Shown here: piece after piece, positions 1 to 8,089 of the stretch
Position numbering within the stretch: the first letter of the stretch is position 1
How the letters are laid out: each line of letters starts with the position of its first letter
From: an uncultured Alistipes sp.
GTDB taxonomy: Bacteria > Bacteroidota > Bacteroidia > Bacteroidales > Rikenellaceae
Direction of reading: 5' to 3'
Length of the DNA stretch: 22,903 bases
NCBI GenBank assembly: GCA_947174295.1
Contig: CAMWIG010000012.1
Location: 1 to 22,903, forward strand
Notes under the pieces: model-generated
Database searches by the model: none
What the model saw: the letters and a program-made list of their open reading frames with translations, nothing else
What the model was told of the DNA's origin: nothing
Program-made: the position numbers and the translations under genes

Positions 1-703
1 GACGGTTGTCCTTGCCTGCGTAGATGCTGAATACGGTGTATTCGCCCGTATGTCGCGGCCACTTCCAGTTGTCGGTAGCGCCGCCGAACTTGCCTATCGA
101 CTGCGGAGGCGTACCGACCAGACGGATGTCGGTGTAGCGCTCCATGACGAACGCGAAGAAGCGGTTGCCGCCGAAGAAACCCGGCACGATGACCTCCATT
201 CCCGGATTCTCCTCTTCGAGACGCTCTATGAGGGCCTTTTTGTTGGCATCGACAATCTCGTTGCGCTCCTGCTCGCCCGATATCGACGGCACGCTTCCGA
301 CAATCTCCTCCGTGACATCCATAATCTTGCGGATGAAAGTCACCGTGAGACCCTCGACCGGCAGCTCCTCCTCGAACGACTGCGACCAGAAACCGTTTTT
401 CAGATAGTCGTGCTCGACGGACGAGAGCTGCTGTATCGCTCCGAAACCGCAGTGGTGGTTCGTCAGAAGAAGTCCCTGCTTCGATACCACTTCGCCCGTG
501 CAGCCGTTGCCGAAGATGACGACCGCATCCTTCAACGACGCCTTGTCGACGCTGTAAATGTCCTCGGCCGAGAGCTTGCAGCCCTTCTGCTTCATGTCTT
601 TGATATTCATCTTTTGGAGGTAGGGCAGCAGCCACATTCCCTCGTCGGCCTGCGCCGCGAACGCAACGGCGGCGGCCATAAGTGTCAAAACTATTCTTTT
701 CAT
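1..703 (-). CDS. S46 family dipeptidyl-peptidase (DPP7/DPP11 type), N-terminal part
   Basis: Secreted serine peptidase that removes dipeptides from peptide N-termini in the periplasm, part of the peptide-feeding apparatus of Bacteroidetes. The 234 visible residues begin with a signal peptide (about 1-19, MKRIVLTLMA..., cleavage likely after AQA). The chymotrypsin-like N-terminal half follows: GNGCTGEVVS (65-74), then TNHHC, with H84 the likely catalytic His, and GKFGGATDNWKWPRHTG (204-220). The family is about 700 residues, so the nucleophilic Ser and the residue that sets DPP7 versus DPP11 specificity lie outside the window. The position usually occupied by the catalytic Asp (HTGDF in relatives I remember) reads HTGEY here, so Glu221 may replace it. 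The ATG lies 27 nt downstream of the sppA stop on the same strand, so the two are probably co-transcribed. Family assignment is firm; substrate class is unknown. Confidence 0.93.
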   Translation of the reverse strand, partial: MKRIVLTLMAAAVAFAAQADEGMWLLPYLQKMNIKDMKQKGCKLSAEDIYSVDKASLKDAVVIFGNGCTGEVVSKQGLLLTNHHCGFGAIQQLSSVEHDYLKNGFWSQSFEEELPVEGLTVTFIRKIMDVTEEIVGSVPSISGEQERNEIVDANKKALIERLEEENPGMEVIVPGFFGGNRFFAFVMERYTDIRLVGTPPQSIGKFGGATDNWKWPRHTGEYTVFSIYAGKDNR

Positions 704-730
704 AAATTGCAGTGATGTTTTTTCCGTTGA

Positions 731-2512
731 TTAATGGTTCATCTCGACACGCACGTCGGTGTACATCGTCACGCCGCTATGCGACATGGCCTCGCGCACC
801 CGGCGGTAGTCGTCGTAGAACAGGCCGAGCTCGCTGCGCACGGCACGCTCTCTGACGCTTGCATTCAGACCGGCGAGCACGGCCGCGAAGCCCGTCGGGG
901 CATCGACCTCCTCGGTCACGCGGTAGCTCTCCAAGCCGGCCTTGTCGGCCGCTACGGCTATGGCGGCCTTCAATCCGCCGTTAGCATCGGCCAGTCCGAT
1001 TTCACGAGCCGTCGTTCCCGCCCACACGCGGCCCTCGGCGATGTCGAGCACGCGTTCCAGCGGAAGGTTGCGGCCTTCCGACACGAGCGAGGTGAAGCGT
1101 CCGTAGATCTTGTCCACGCTGCGCATCATGAACGCACGCTCCTCGGCAGTCAGCGAGTGCCCCAGCTGTCCCATGTCGGCCGAACGGTTGGTCTTCACGA
1201 CGTCCACGGTAATTCCCACCTTGTCGCGCAGAGCGTTCACGGGGTCTATCATCAGACCGAACACGCCTATCGAACCCGTGAGCGTCAGACGGTCGGCCAG
1301 AATGGCATCGGCGGGAGCCGAGATGTAGTAACCGCCGCTGGCAGCATACTGTCCCATGGATACCACTACGGGCTTGACCTCGCGCAGGAGCATCATCTCG
1401 CGCCATATCACGTCAGAAGCCAGAGCGCTGCCACCCGGAGAGTTCACGCGCAGCACAACGGCCTTGATGTCGTCGTTCTTGCGCACCTCGCGCAGCTTGG
1501 CGGCCAGCACGTCGCCGCAGATGTTCTCGCCGTTGTCGGCTCCTCCGTCGACGATGCCGCCCTGGGCATAAACGATTGCGATTCGGTCGGCCGAGAGATT
1601 CGCGATGTCGGGACCGAGCTGGGCTACGTAGTCGCCGAACGAAACCTGACGGTACTCGCCCTCGTCGTCGGCCACTGCGCCGAGCTCATCGAACACATCG
1701 TTCATCTCGTCCTCGTAGAGCAGAGCGTCCACGAACCCGTTCTTCAACGCATCGTCGGGGTCGCAGAGCGCCAGCCCGTCGGTCAGCGACTGCAACTTTT
1801 CGGGGTCGATGCCGCGCGACTCGGCGACATCTCCGCTTATCTGCCTCCACATGGCGTCGGCCAGCTCCTGCATCTGACGGCGGTTGGCATCGGACATGCG
1901 ATCGAGGAAGTAGGGCTCGACGGCGCTCTTGTAGCGGCACACCGTAGGACGGAATATCTCGGCCTTGACGCCCAGCTTGTCCATCAGCCCCTTGTAGAAC
2001 ATCGTGGAGAACGCCATACCCTGCCACGACAGCGCACCCTCGGGATGGAGATATACGCCGTCGGCCACCGATGCGAGGTAGTAACCCGCCTGCGAATATA
2101 CGTCGTTGTATGCCACGATGAACTTACCGCTCTCGGAGAATCCTTTCAGCGCCTCGCGCAGCTCTTCGAGAATCGTCCAGCCCTCGGCACCGCCCGAGCC
2201 GTTCATGCGGATGTAGATACCGTCGATGCGGTCATCCTCGGCCGCGGCGTCGATTGCCCGCAAAGCATCGTAGAGCGATATGCGGCCTACGGATGTCATG
2301 TTCATGAAGTCGATGCCGGCGAAGGGATCTGTCGACGGAGCGTCGGCGATGATGTCGGCATAGTCTATCGTCAGAATCGAGTTCTTCTCGACCGTCACGG
2401 TATCCGCCGATCCTGCCAGGCCGACGAATATCGAAATCCAGATGAACGCCTTCACGAAGCCGGCGGCCACCACGGCCAGCAGGGCTGCAAGAAAAATTTT
2501 CGAGAATTTCAT
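731..2512 (-). CDS. sppA: Signal peptide peptidase SppA, 67K type
   Basis: Membrane-anchored S49 serine protease that degrades cleaved signal peptides on the periplasmic side. The 593 residues match the double-domain 67K form: an N-terminal hydrophobic anchor (about 6-34), then two repeated S49 domains. The Ser/Lys dyad is visible: Lys195 in CRYKSAVEPYFLDR (192-205) of the first half and Ser392 in AASGGYY (390-396) of the second. The second half also carries LRVNSPGGS (354-362) and LTGSIGVFG. The ATG at 2512 follows a very good Bacteroidetes promoter. The S46 peptidase gene begins 27 nt downstream, giving a two-gene protease unit. Confidence 0.96.
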   Translation of the reverse strand: MKFSKIFLAALLAVVAAGFVKAFIWISIFVGLAGSADTVTVEKNSILTIDYADIIADAPSTDPFAGIDFMNMTSVGRISLYDALRAIDAAAEDDRIDGIYIRMNGSGGAEGWTILEELREALKGFSESGKFIVAYNDVYSQAGYYLASVADGVYLHPEGALSWQGMAFSTMFYKGLMDKLGVKAEIFRPTVCRYKSAVEPYFLDRMSDANRRQMQELADAMWRQISGDVAESRGIDPEKLQSLTDGLALCDPDDALKNGFVDALLYEDEMNDVFDELGAVADDEGEYRQVSFGDYVAQLGPDIANLSADRIAIVYAQGGIVDGGADNGENICGDVLAAKLREVRKNDDIKAVVLRVNSPGGSALASDVIWREMMLLREVKPVVVSMGQYAASGGYYISAPADAILADRLTLTGSIGVFGLMIDPVNALRDKVGITVDVVKTNRSADMGQLGHSLTAEERAFMMRSVDKIYGRFTSLVSEGRNLPLERVLDIAEGRVWAGTTAREIGLADANGGLKAAIAVAADKAGLESYRVTEEVDAPTGFAAVLAGLNASVRERAVRSELGLFYDDYRRVREAMSHSGVTMYTDVRVEMNH

Positions 2513-2546
2513 AGTATCATTTTATTTATTAAACGTTTCTTCATGG

Positions 2547-2577
2547 CAAATATACGATATAATATTCGAAAAACAAA
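2547..2577 (-). promoter_or_regulatory. Promoter of sppA (Bacteroidetes -33/-7)
   Basis: On the minus strand TTTG (2577-2574) is followed by exactly 19 bases and then TATATTTG (2554-2547), a full match to TTTG-N19-21-TAnnTTTG. Transcription would start near 2540, leaving a leader of about 28 nt before the sppA ATG. Just upstream lies the inverted repeat at 2583-2601. Confidence 0.85.
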
Positions 2578-2582
2578 TAAAA

Positions 2583-2601
2583 TTTATCGTTTTTCGATAA
2601 A
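2583..2601. repeat. Inverted repeat upstream of sppA promoter
   Basis: TTTATCG and CGATAAA separated by five T residues form a perfect 7-bp inverted repeat about 6 bp upstream of the -33 box of sppA. It could be a regulator site or a small hairpin; the sequence gives no way to tell. A TTATCGACA word, like those in the putative origin, follows at 2633-2641. The rest of the stretch up to the mrp promoter (about 2642-2890) shows no convincing gene or RNA. Confidence 0.4.
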
Positions 2602-2916
2602 AATATAAAATTCGGCCACCGTTCGGTCATATTTATCGACAGTCCGGCGAAGCCCGGTGTCGAAAAATGCCGTTCACGACGATGAAAAACCGTCGCACAT
2701 ATATATAGATGCGCCGGCCTCCGAACGGCCGCAGCGTACCTATAACGTAAATTCCGCACGGACGGAATATGTTCGGCACGCAAAATTTCGACGCACGGCC
2801 TCAGCCCGGCTCCGACGCCGCAAGGATTCGGCGCTCTCGCCCGAAAAAAAGAGCAGCGCCGGCTTCCGAAACCGCAGACTCGCAACAATGTTGGTATTTT
2901 TTTGCCAAATTCTCCG

Positions 2917-2924
2917 TATCTTTG
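2917..2924 (+). promoter_or_regulatory. -7 promoter element of mrp
   Basis: TATCTTTG matches TAnnTTTG and predicts a start near 2931, about 30 nt before the chosen ATG. The -33 side is weak: a TTG at 2891-2893 leaves a 23-base gap, longer than usual. The box lies inside the reading frame that opens at 2902, which argues against a start there. Confidence 0.6.
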
Positions 2925-2961
2925 TGACCGGCAGCCCACAAAGGAGAGCCGCCACTTAACA

Positions 2962-4011
2962 ATGGAACAACGAATCAAGAAATTGCTTTCTGCCGTGATT
3001 CATCCCGAAAGCGGCAGCAATATCGTGGAGAGCGGCATCGTCGACGCCGTTACGGCCGACGACGGGAAAATCACGCTCTCGCTCGCTTTCTCTAAGGCCC
3101 GCGACCCGTTCGCGACCAAAATCAAACAACAGGCGCAGTCGATTCTCGAAGGCGAATTCCCCTCTCACCGCATCACCGTGGTGATACGCGAGGCGGCACC
3201 GCGCGCTCCGCAGCCCGAGAAGCGGACGACGACGGGCGGCATCGCCCACGTCATCGCCGTGGCTTCGGGCAAGGGAGGCGTCGGCAAGTCGACCGTCACG
3301 GCCAATCTGGCCGTAGCCCTGCGCGACCGCGGCTTCCGCGTCGGCATTCTCGACGCCGACATCTACGGGCCGTCGCAACCCAAGATGTTCGGTGTCGAAG
3401 GTTACGTTCCCGATGCCGTTGAGCGCGACGGCGAGACGCTCATCGTCCCGGCCGAAAGCATGGGTATAAAACTCATGTCGATCGGCTTCTTCATCCAACC
3501 TACCGACGCGCTCATGTGGCGCGGCGCGATGGCGACGAACGCCCTTAAACAGATGATACACCAGACGGAGTGGGGGACTATCGACTTCCTTCTTGCGGAC
3601 CTGCCTCCCGGCACGGGCGACGTGCACCTGTCGATAATCTCGGAGTTGAAACTCTCGGCGGCGGTCATAGTGTCGACCCCGCAGCAGGTGGCCGTGGCCG
3701 ATGTCGTGCGCGGTGTGGAGATGTTCCGCCACCAGCAGGTGGGAGTGCCCGTGGCAGGCATTGTCGAAAACATGGCGTGGTTCACGCCCGAGGAGCTGCC
3801 CGACAACCGCTACTACATATTCGGCCGCGGCGGAGCACGCCGATACGCCGAAGAAAACGGCATCGAGCTGCTCGGCGAAATACCTATCGTACAGTCGATT
3901 ATGGAGTGTTCCGACAATGGCCGTCCGGCATCGGCAATCGACGAACGCGTCGCGGAGCACTATCGTGCGATTGCCGATAAAGTTGTTGAAAAGGTCGTAA
4001 AAGGGTGTTGA
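2962..4011 (+). CDS. mrp: Mrp/ApbC-type iron-sulfur cluster carrier ATPase
   Basis: Cytoplasmic P-loop ATPase of the Mrp/NBP35 family, which carries and delivers [4Fe-4S] clusters. The 349 residues contain an N-terminal MIP18/DUF59 domain (about 1-85), a linker, then the ATPase domain. The latter has the deviant Walker A KGGVGKST, the LDADIYGPSQP switch region and LADLPPGTGD. The C-terminal part (ENMAWFTPEELPDNRYYIFG) lacks the CxxC pair found in many Mrp proteins, as I recall for other Bacteroidetes. The frame is open from 2902, but ATG 2962 is preferred because it lies downstream of the -7 box and gives the usual N-terminus (MEQRIKKLLS). AAGGAG at 2941-2946 is rather far upstream to act as a strong Shine-Dalgarno. 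DnaA-like boxes begin inside its last codons. Confidence 0.93.
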   Translation: MEQRIKKLLSAVIHPESGSNIVESGIVDAVTADDGKITLSLAFSKARDPFATKIKQQAQSILEGEFPSHRITVVIREAAPRAPQPEKRTTTGGIAHVIAVASGKGGVGKSTVTANLAVALRDRGFRVGILDADIYGPSQPKMFGVEGYVPDAVERDGETLIVPAESMGIKLMSIGFFIQPTDALMWRGAMATNALKQMIHQTEWGTIDFLLADLPPGTGDVHLSIISELKLSAAVIVSTPQQVAVADVVRGVEMFRHQQVGVPVAGIVENMAWFTPEELPDNRYYIFGRGGARRYAEENGIELLGEIPIVQSIMECSDNGRPASAIDERVAEHYRAIADKVVEKVVKGC

Positions 4012-4393
4012 GAACACGACGAAAAGTTGTAGAAAACTATTGACATATCCACACCTCCGAAATTTGGAAATGGACGAAAAACGTACATACGGCGAACGGA
4101 AAGAAAAAGCAAAAAAAGTTTTTATATTTTTGTTACGCCGATTTCGACCCGTTTCGACGGACGGATGTTCACAAAAAACGACTGTCGATATGTTCAAACC
4201 GTTATCAACAGCTGTTGACAACACATACGATACCGCTGAAACGAAACGTTTTACGCATGTTGAAAATAAAAAGACGGAATACCGGCTGTCGATAAGATTT
4301 CCATACCGAATGTTATCGACACTATGAACAGCTATTATTCTTATTCTTTTTATTATTAAATATTAATTGAATTTAAATAAAAGAAGAAAAAAG
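3984..4393. other. oriC: Candidate chromosomal replication origin (DnaA-box cluster plus A+T-rich tract)
   Basis: Six exact matches to TTWTCNACA fall within 338 bp: 3984-3992 (-), 4028-4036 (-), 4202-4210 (+), 4258-4266 (-), 4287-4295 (-) and 4313-4321 (+). Four more words differ at one base: 4006-4014 (-), 4045-4053 (+, ATATCCACA), 4183-4191 (-) and 4213-4221 (-). The E. coli consensus is TTATCCACA. Boxes 4202-4210 and 4213-4221 form a near-perfect inverted pair around AGCT. A very A+T-rich tract (about 4333-4392) follows and resembles a DNA unwinding element; a second one lies at 4099-4134. This is the longest A+T-rich non-coding stretch in the window. Genes to its left run leftward and most to its right run rightward, as expected for replication-aligned genes. 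dnaA is not in the window, so a DnaA-titrating locus remains possible. Confidence 0.65.
4202..4221. repeat. Inverted pair of DnaA-like boxes
   Basis: TTATCAACA (plus) and TTGTCAACA (minus) face each other across a 2-base gap, giving a 20-bp dyad with a single mismatch. This arrangement would favour two DnaA molecules binding side by side. Confidence 0.6.
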
Positions 4394-5329
4394 ATGGTCG
4401 ACAACTCTCGATTGATCGAGCGTATCGCCGAACTCAAACGCGAACGCAATGCAGTAATTCTGGCGCACTACTATACCACGCCCGAGGTACAGGCGGCAGC
4501 CGACTTCCTCGGCGACTCGCTGGCTCTCTCGATCAAGGCGCAGTCGGTCGACGCCGACGTGATTCTCTTCGCCGGCGTGCACTTCATGGCCGAAACGGCC
4601 AAGGTGCTCTGTCCCGACAAGCGGGTGCTCATTCCGTGTCCCGAGGCCGGATGCTCGCTGGCCGAGTCGTGCTCCGCCGCCGACTTCGCGGAATTCAAGA
4701 AACGATACCCCGGCCACACGGTCGTGTCGTATGTCAATACGTCGGTCGGGGTGAAGGCCCTTACCGATGTCTGCTGCACCTCGTCGAACGCACTGAAAGT
4801 GGTGGAGTCGATACCTGCCGACCGGCCGGTGATATTCGCTCCCGACCGCAATCTCGGTTCCTATATCCAGCGTCTGACCGGCCGCGAGAACATGGTTCTG
4901 TGGGACGGTGCGTGCCATGTGCACGAGGAGTTTTCGTTGGAGCGGATTCTCGACTTGAAGCGCGAGCACCCCGAGGCGCGCATCGTCGTGCACCCCGAGT
5001 GCAAGGCCTACATCGTGGAGGCGGCCGATTTCGTCGGCTCCACGGCGGCTATTCTCGACTACTGCGGGGAGTCGGAGGCCCGGGAGTTCATCGTCGTGAC
5101 CGAGCCCGGCATTCTCGCCGAGATGCGCCGCCGCTATCCCGGCAAGGTGTTCATTCCTGCTCCTGCGTCCGATTCGACGTGCGCCTGCAACGATTGCCGC
5201 TACATGAAGATGGTGACGCTCGAAAACATCGTCTCGACGCTCGAAAACATGTCTCCCGAGATCGAAATCGAGGAGTCGGTGCGTCGCGCCGCCGAGCGTT
5301 CGATACTCAACATGATAGCCATAAAGTAG
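4394..5329 (+). CDS. nadA: Quinolinate synthase A
   Basis: Condenses iminoaspartate with dihydroxyacetone phosphate to quinolinate in de novo NAD synthesis, using an oxygen-sensitive [4Fe-4S] cluster. The 311 residues carry the family marks: LAHYYTTPEVQ (24-33), CPEAGCSLAESC (82-93), FAPDRNLG (148-155), HPECKAYIVEAADFVGST (200-217) and STCACNDCRYM (261-271). Cluster ligands are most likely C87, C174 and one of C263/C265/C268, judged from the spacing in known NadA proteins. The frame opens at a TTG (4367) in the A+T-rich tract, but ATG 4394 gives the normal N-terminus. nadB and nadC, its usual partners, are not nearby. It heads a tight run with the next three genes. Confidence 0.95.
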   Translation: MVDNSRLIERIAELKRERNAVILAHYYTTPEVQAAADFLGDSLALSIKAQSVDADVILFAGVHFMAETAKVLCPDKRVLIPCPEAGCSLAESCSAADFAEFKKRYPGHTVVSYVNTSVGVKALTDVCCTSSNALKVVESIPADRPVIFAPDRNLGSYIQRLTGRENMVLWDGACHVHEEFSLERILDLKREHPEARIVVHPECKAYIVEAADFVGSTAAILDYCGESEAREFIVVTEPGILAEMRRRYPGKVFIPAPASDSTCACNDCRYMKMVTLENIVSTLENMSPEIEIEESVRRAAERSILNMIAIK

Positions 5330-5336
5330 CCTGCGC

Positions 5337-6035
5337 ATGGAACGGACTTCGACTCTCGACGATACGCTGTCGATGCTGCGCGCCGCCGCCAGCGACGAGT
5401 TCCGCACCGGCATGACCCGCTTCGGCATCGCCGTAGACCGGGCTCTCGGCGTGCACATACCCGAGGTGCGCGCCATCGCGAAGCGTATCGGCACGAATCA
5501 CCGGCTGGCTATGGAGCTCTTCGACTCGGGAGTGCACGAGGCGCAGATTCTGGCCTCGATCGTCGCCGACCGGCGGCTTTTCACGCCTGAGGATATGGAT
5601 TGCTGGGTGGCGGACTTCGACTCGTGGGACGTGTGCGACCAGTGCTGCATGAATCTTTTCCGGCGGCTGCCCTTCGCCTATGAGAAGGTGCGCTTCTACG
5701 CCGCCGCGGAGCGGGAGTTCACGCGTCGGGCCGGCTTCGCTCTTCTGGCTACGCTGGCCGTCGGCGACAAGAGCGCTTCCGACGATGTTTTCCGCGATTT
5801 TCTGCCTTTGACGGAGGAGTACTCCGTCGACCCGCGTCCGTCGATACGCAAGGCCGTAAACTGGGCTCTGCGCCAAATCGGCAAGCGCAACTCCCGATTG
5901 CATCCCGCGGCGTTGGCCGCCGCGGAGAGAATCGCGGCCTCCGGGACGGCGTCGGCGAGATGGATAGGGCGCGACGCTGTGCGCGAGCTGCGTTCCGAGG
6001 GTGTATTGCGCAGATTGGGAATAGACGGATTATGA
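5337..6035 (+). CDS. AlkD-like DNA alkylation repair protein (HEAT-repeat glycosylase family)
   Basis: Likely DNA glycosylase of the AlkC/AlkD superfamily, which removes cationic alkylated purines without base flipping. The 232 residues are almost wholly helical, as expected for the HEAT-like fold. The AlkD motif WDxxD is present as W97-D98-V99-C100-D101, matching the catalytic-pocket W109 and D113 of Bacillus cereus AlkD. Arg130/Arg131 and W176 (KAVNWALRQIGKRN) are plausible equivalents of the other pocket residues. The ATG is 7 nt after nadA, and the stop overlaps the next ATG as ATGA, so it is probably translated in one message with its neighbours. The family is well supported; activity on a particular lesion is inferred. 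Confidence 0.85.
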   Translation: MERTSTLDDTLSMLRAAASDEFRTGMTRFGIAVDRALGVHIPEVRAIAKRIGTNHRLAMELFDSGVHEAQILASIVADRRLFTPEDMDCWVADFDSWDVCDQCCMNLFRRLPFAYEKVRFYAAAEREFTRRAGFALLATLAVGDKSASDDVFRDFLPLTEEYSVDPRPSIRKAVNWALRQIGKRNSRLHPAALAAAERIAASGTASARWIGRDAVRELRSEGVLRRLGIDGL

Positions 6036-6553
6036 AGGATTGTCTCGATTGGTGGTGGAAGTGCGTCGGACGGCACTTTTGCGATTTTCGAACGCGTGCG
6101 CGCCGGCGCGAGTTCTGGTGCTTCGTGTTTGTCGATGCGCTGCTGTTCGCTGTGGCGTGGATTGCCGATATTGCGGTCGGCTCCTCGTTCGACTTCGCGA
6201 GATTCGAAACCTTCGGCCTGGGGTGGATTACGACGCTGTTCGCTGCGGTTATGGCTGTTCCTTTCTGCGCCGCAGCGTTCCGCCGCATGCACGATACGGG
6301 GCGCAGCGGCGGCAAATTCGTGACCGTGTGCGTGTTGCTCGCCGCCGTCTCGACGTTCGCAGTGTTCGTCCCCGTGCAGGCGTTTCTGGCTCGCAAGGTG
6401 ATGCTTTCGGCGCTGCTGTACTTCGTGTCGGGTGTGTTCATCGTTATGTTGATAACTCTGCAAACCGTTCGTTTCTGCCGCAATTCGCAACCGGGGTTCA
6501 ATCGCTACGGCCTGAACCCCAAGGGCGACAAGCGGCCCTACGAGTGGATGTGA
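6032..6553 (+). CDS. DUF805 family membrane protein
   Basis: Small integral membrane protein of 173 residues with no established biochemical role. It carries the typical DUF805 marks: FRTRARRREFW near the N-terminus, FRRMHDTGRSG in the middle after the second hydrophobic segment, and GFNRYGLNPKGDKR at the C-terminus. About four membrane segments are visible (near 29-48, 62-84, 96-116 and 122-144). ATG 6032 is chosen over an in-frame start at 5960 because it gives the usual N-terminus and overlaps the upstream stop as ATGA, suggesting translational coupling to the AlkD-like gene. Confidence 0.85.
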   Translation: MKDCLDWWWKCVGRHFCDFRTRARRREFWCFVFVDALLFAVAWIADIAVGSSFDFARFETFGLGWITTLFAAVMAVPFCAAAFRRMHDTGRSGGKFVTVCVLLAAVSTFAVFVPVQAFLARKVMLSALLYFVSGVFIVMLITLQTVRFCRNSQPGFNRYGLNPKGDKRPYEWM

Positions 6554-6568
6554 CCGCCGCACGCGACC

Positions 6569-7969
6569 ATGCGAACCTCCCGAACCGTGAACAGAGCCGC
6601 ACCGCTGTCGCTCGGCACCGACCCGCTGCCGACGCTTCTGCTTCGGTACGCCGTTCCGGCCATAATAGCCACGACCTCGTCGTCGCTCTACAACATCGTC
6701 GACAGCATATTCATCGGCCGCGGCGTCGGCCCTCTGGCCATCTCGGGGCTGGCCCTTACCATGCCGCTGATGAACATCGCGTCGGCCTTCGGCTCGATGG
6801 TCGGCATAGGTTCGGCGGCGATAATATCCATACGTCTCGGGCAGGGCGACCGCCGGGCCGCCGAGCAGACGCTTGGCAACGCGGTGCTGCTCAGTGCGGC
6901 GATAAGTCTTGCGCTCTCGCTGCTCGGGCTCGTGTTTCTGGACGACATACTTCGTCTGTTCGGTGCGAGCGCCCGAACGATAGGCTATTCGCGCGATTTC
7001 ATGCAGGTGATTCTTGCGGGAAACATCGTGACGAACATGTTCCTGAGCCTTAACGAGGTGCTGCGTGCGTCGGGCAGCCCTCGGAAGTCGATGGCCGTAA
7101 TGCTCTCGGCCGTGGCGATGAACACGGCGCTCAACCCTCTCTTCATCTTCGTGTTCGGCTGGGGCGTCAGGGGGTCGGCGTTCGCGACGGTCGTCTCGCA
7201 GGTTGCGGCGCTCGCGATTCTGCTGCGCCATTTCTCGGACGGGGAGAGTTTCCTGCACTTCCGCTGCCGCATTTTCCGTCTTCGCCGCCGCATCGCGGGC
7301 TCGATAGTCTCGATAGGTCTCGCTCCGTTTCTGGTGCATCTGTGCGCTTCGGTGGTCGTGATATTCGTGAACAAGGCGCTGCAACACCACGGCGGCGACA
7401 TACATATCGGGGCCTACGGCGTCATCAACCGCATCGTCATGCTATTTCTGATGGTGGTCTCGGGGCTCAATCAGGGCATGCAGCCGATTGTCGGGTACAA
7501 CTACGGCGCACGTCGGTACGACCGTGTCATACGCGCTCTGAAAATTACCGCTGCGTGCGCCGTATGCGTGACCTCTGCCGGTTTTCTCGTCAGCCGTCTG
7601 TGGCCGCGCGAGGCTGCCGGGCTCTTCGTCGGGGCCGATGCTGGCGCAGACGCCGCACAGCTCGTCGCCGCCGTGGAGCACGGAATACGCAGCGTGCTGC
7701 CGATGTTCCCGAGAGTGGGATGCCAAATCGTACCTGGCCACTTCTTCCAATACATCGGCACGCCGCGCAAGGCGATTTTCCTCTCGATGACCCGTCAGAT
7801 GATTCTGCTCGTGCCGCTGCTCATACTGCTGCCGCCGCACTTCGGCACCGACGGCGTGTGGTACGCCATGCCGATAGCCGACACCTCGGCATCGGTTCTG
7901 GCTGCGGTGCTTCTCTTCTTGCAGCTGCGGCGCATGCGCCGCAACCCCGACGCCGAAAAGGTGCTCTGA
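6569..7969 (+). CDS. MATE family multidrug/cation exporter
   Basis: Inner-membrane antiporter of the MATE superfamily (NorM/DinF/MepA-like), which exports drugs or metabolites in exchange for Na+ or H+. The 466 residues have about 12 hydrophobic segments in two similar halves. The family signature is near the N-terminus: LRYAVPAIIATTSSSLYNIVDSIFIGR, then GPLAISGLALTMPL and GIGSAAIISIRLGQG. The second half has the matching GLNQGMQPIVGYNYGARRYDRV. The ATG lies 15 nt after the DUF805 stop, making it the last gene of the nadA string. The substrate cannot be told from sequence. About 120 bp follow before the relA start. Confidence 0.92.
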   Translation: MRTSRTVNRAAPLSLGTDPLPTLLLRYAVPAIIATTSSSLYNIVDSIFIGRGVGPLAISGLALTMPLMNIASAFGSMVGIGSAAIISIRLGQGDRRAAEQTLGNAVLLSAAISLALSLLGLVFLDDILRLFGASARTIGYSRDFMQVILAGNIVTNMFLSLNEVLRASGSPRKSMAVMLSAVAMNTALNPLFIFVFGWGVRGSAFATVVSQVAALAILLRHFSDGESFLHFRCRIFRLRRRIAGSIVSIGLAPFLVHLCASVVVIFVNKALQHHGGDIHIGAYGVINRIVMLFLMVVSGLNQGMQPIVGYNYGARRYDRVIRALKITAACAVCVTSAGFLVSRLWPREAAGLFVGADAGADAAQLVAAVEHGIRSVLPMFPRVGCQIVPGHFFQYIGTPRKAIFLSMTRQMILLVPLLILLPPHFGTDGVWYAMPIADTSASVLAAVLLFLQLRRMRRNPDAEKVL

Positions 7970-8013
7970 GACCCTTTTTTCTCCGCACGGCGACGGTTTT
8001 GCACAATAATTCG

Positions 8014-8021
8014 TATATTTG
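8014..8021 (+). promoter_or_regulatory. -7 promoter element of relA
   Basis: TATATTTG matches TAnnTTTG. Transcription would start near 8028, after the MATE stop and before all candidate relA starts. No TTTG lies at the usual 19-21 bases upstream (the nearest, 7998-8001, is only 12 away), so only the -7 half is supported. Confidence 0.55.
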
Positions 8022-8089
8022 CTACCGGCGGCGGCAGGAGCATGCGGCACGACCGATGCAATAAACGCCCGCCGTCCGCGTTAGGTTAT

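Noticed and set aside
4040..4327. 95-codon plus-strand reading frame within the mrp/nadA gap
   Set aside because: It lies in the A+T-rich box cluster, has no recognisable domain, and its residues follow the repeated TCGA and poly-A words. The origin-like features explain the region better.
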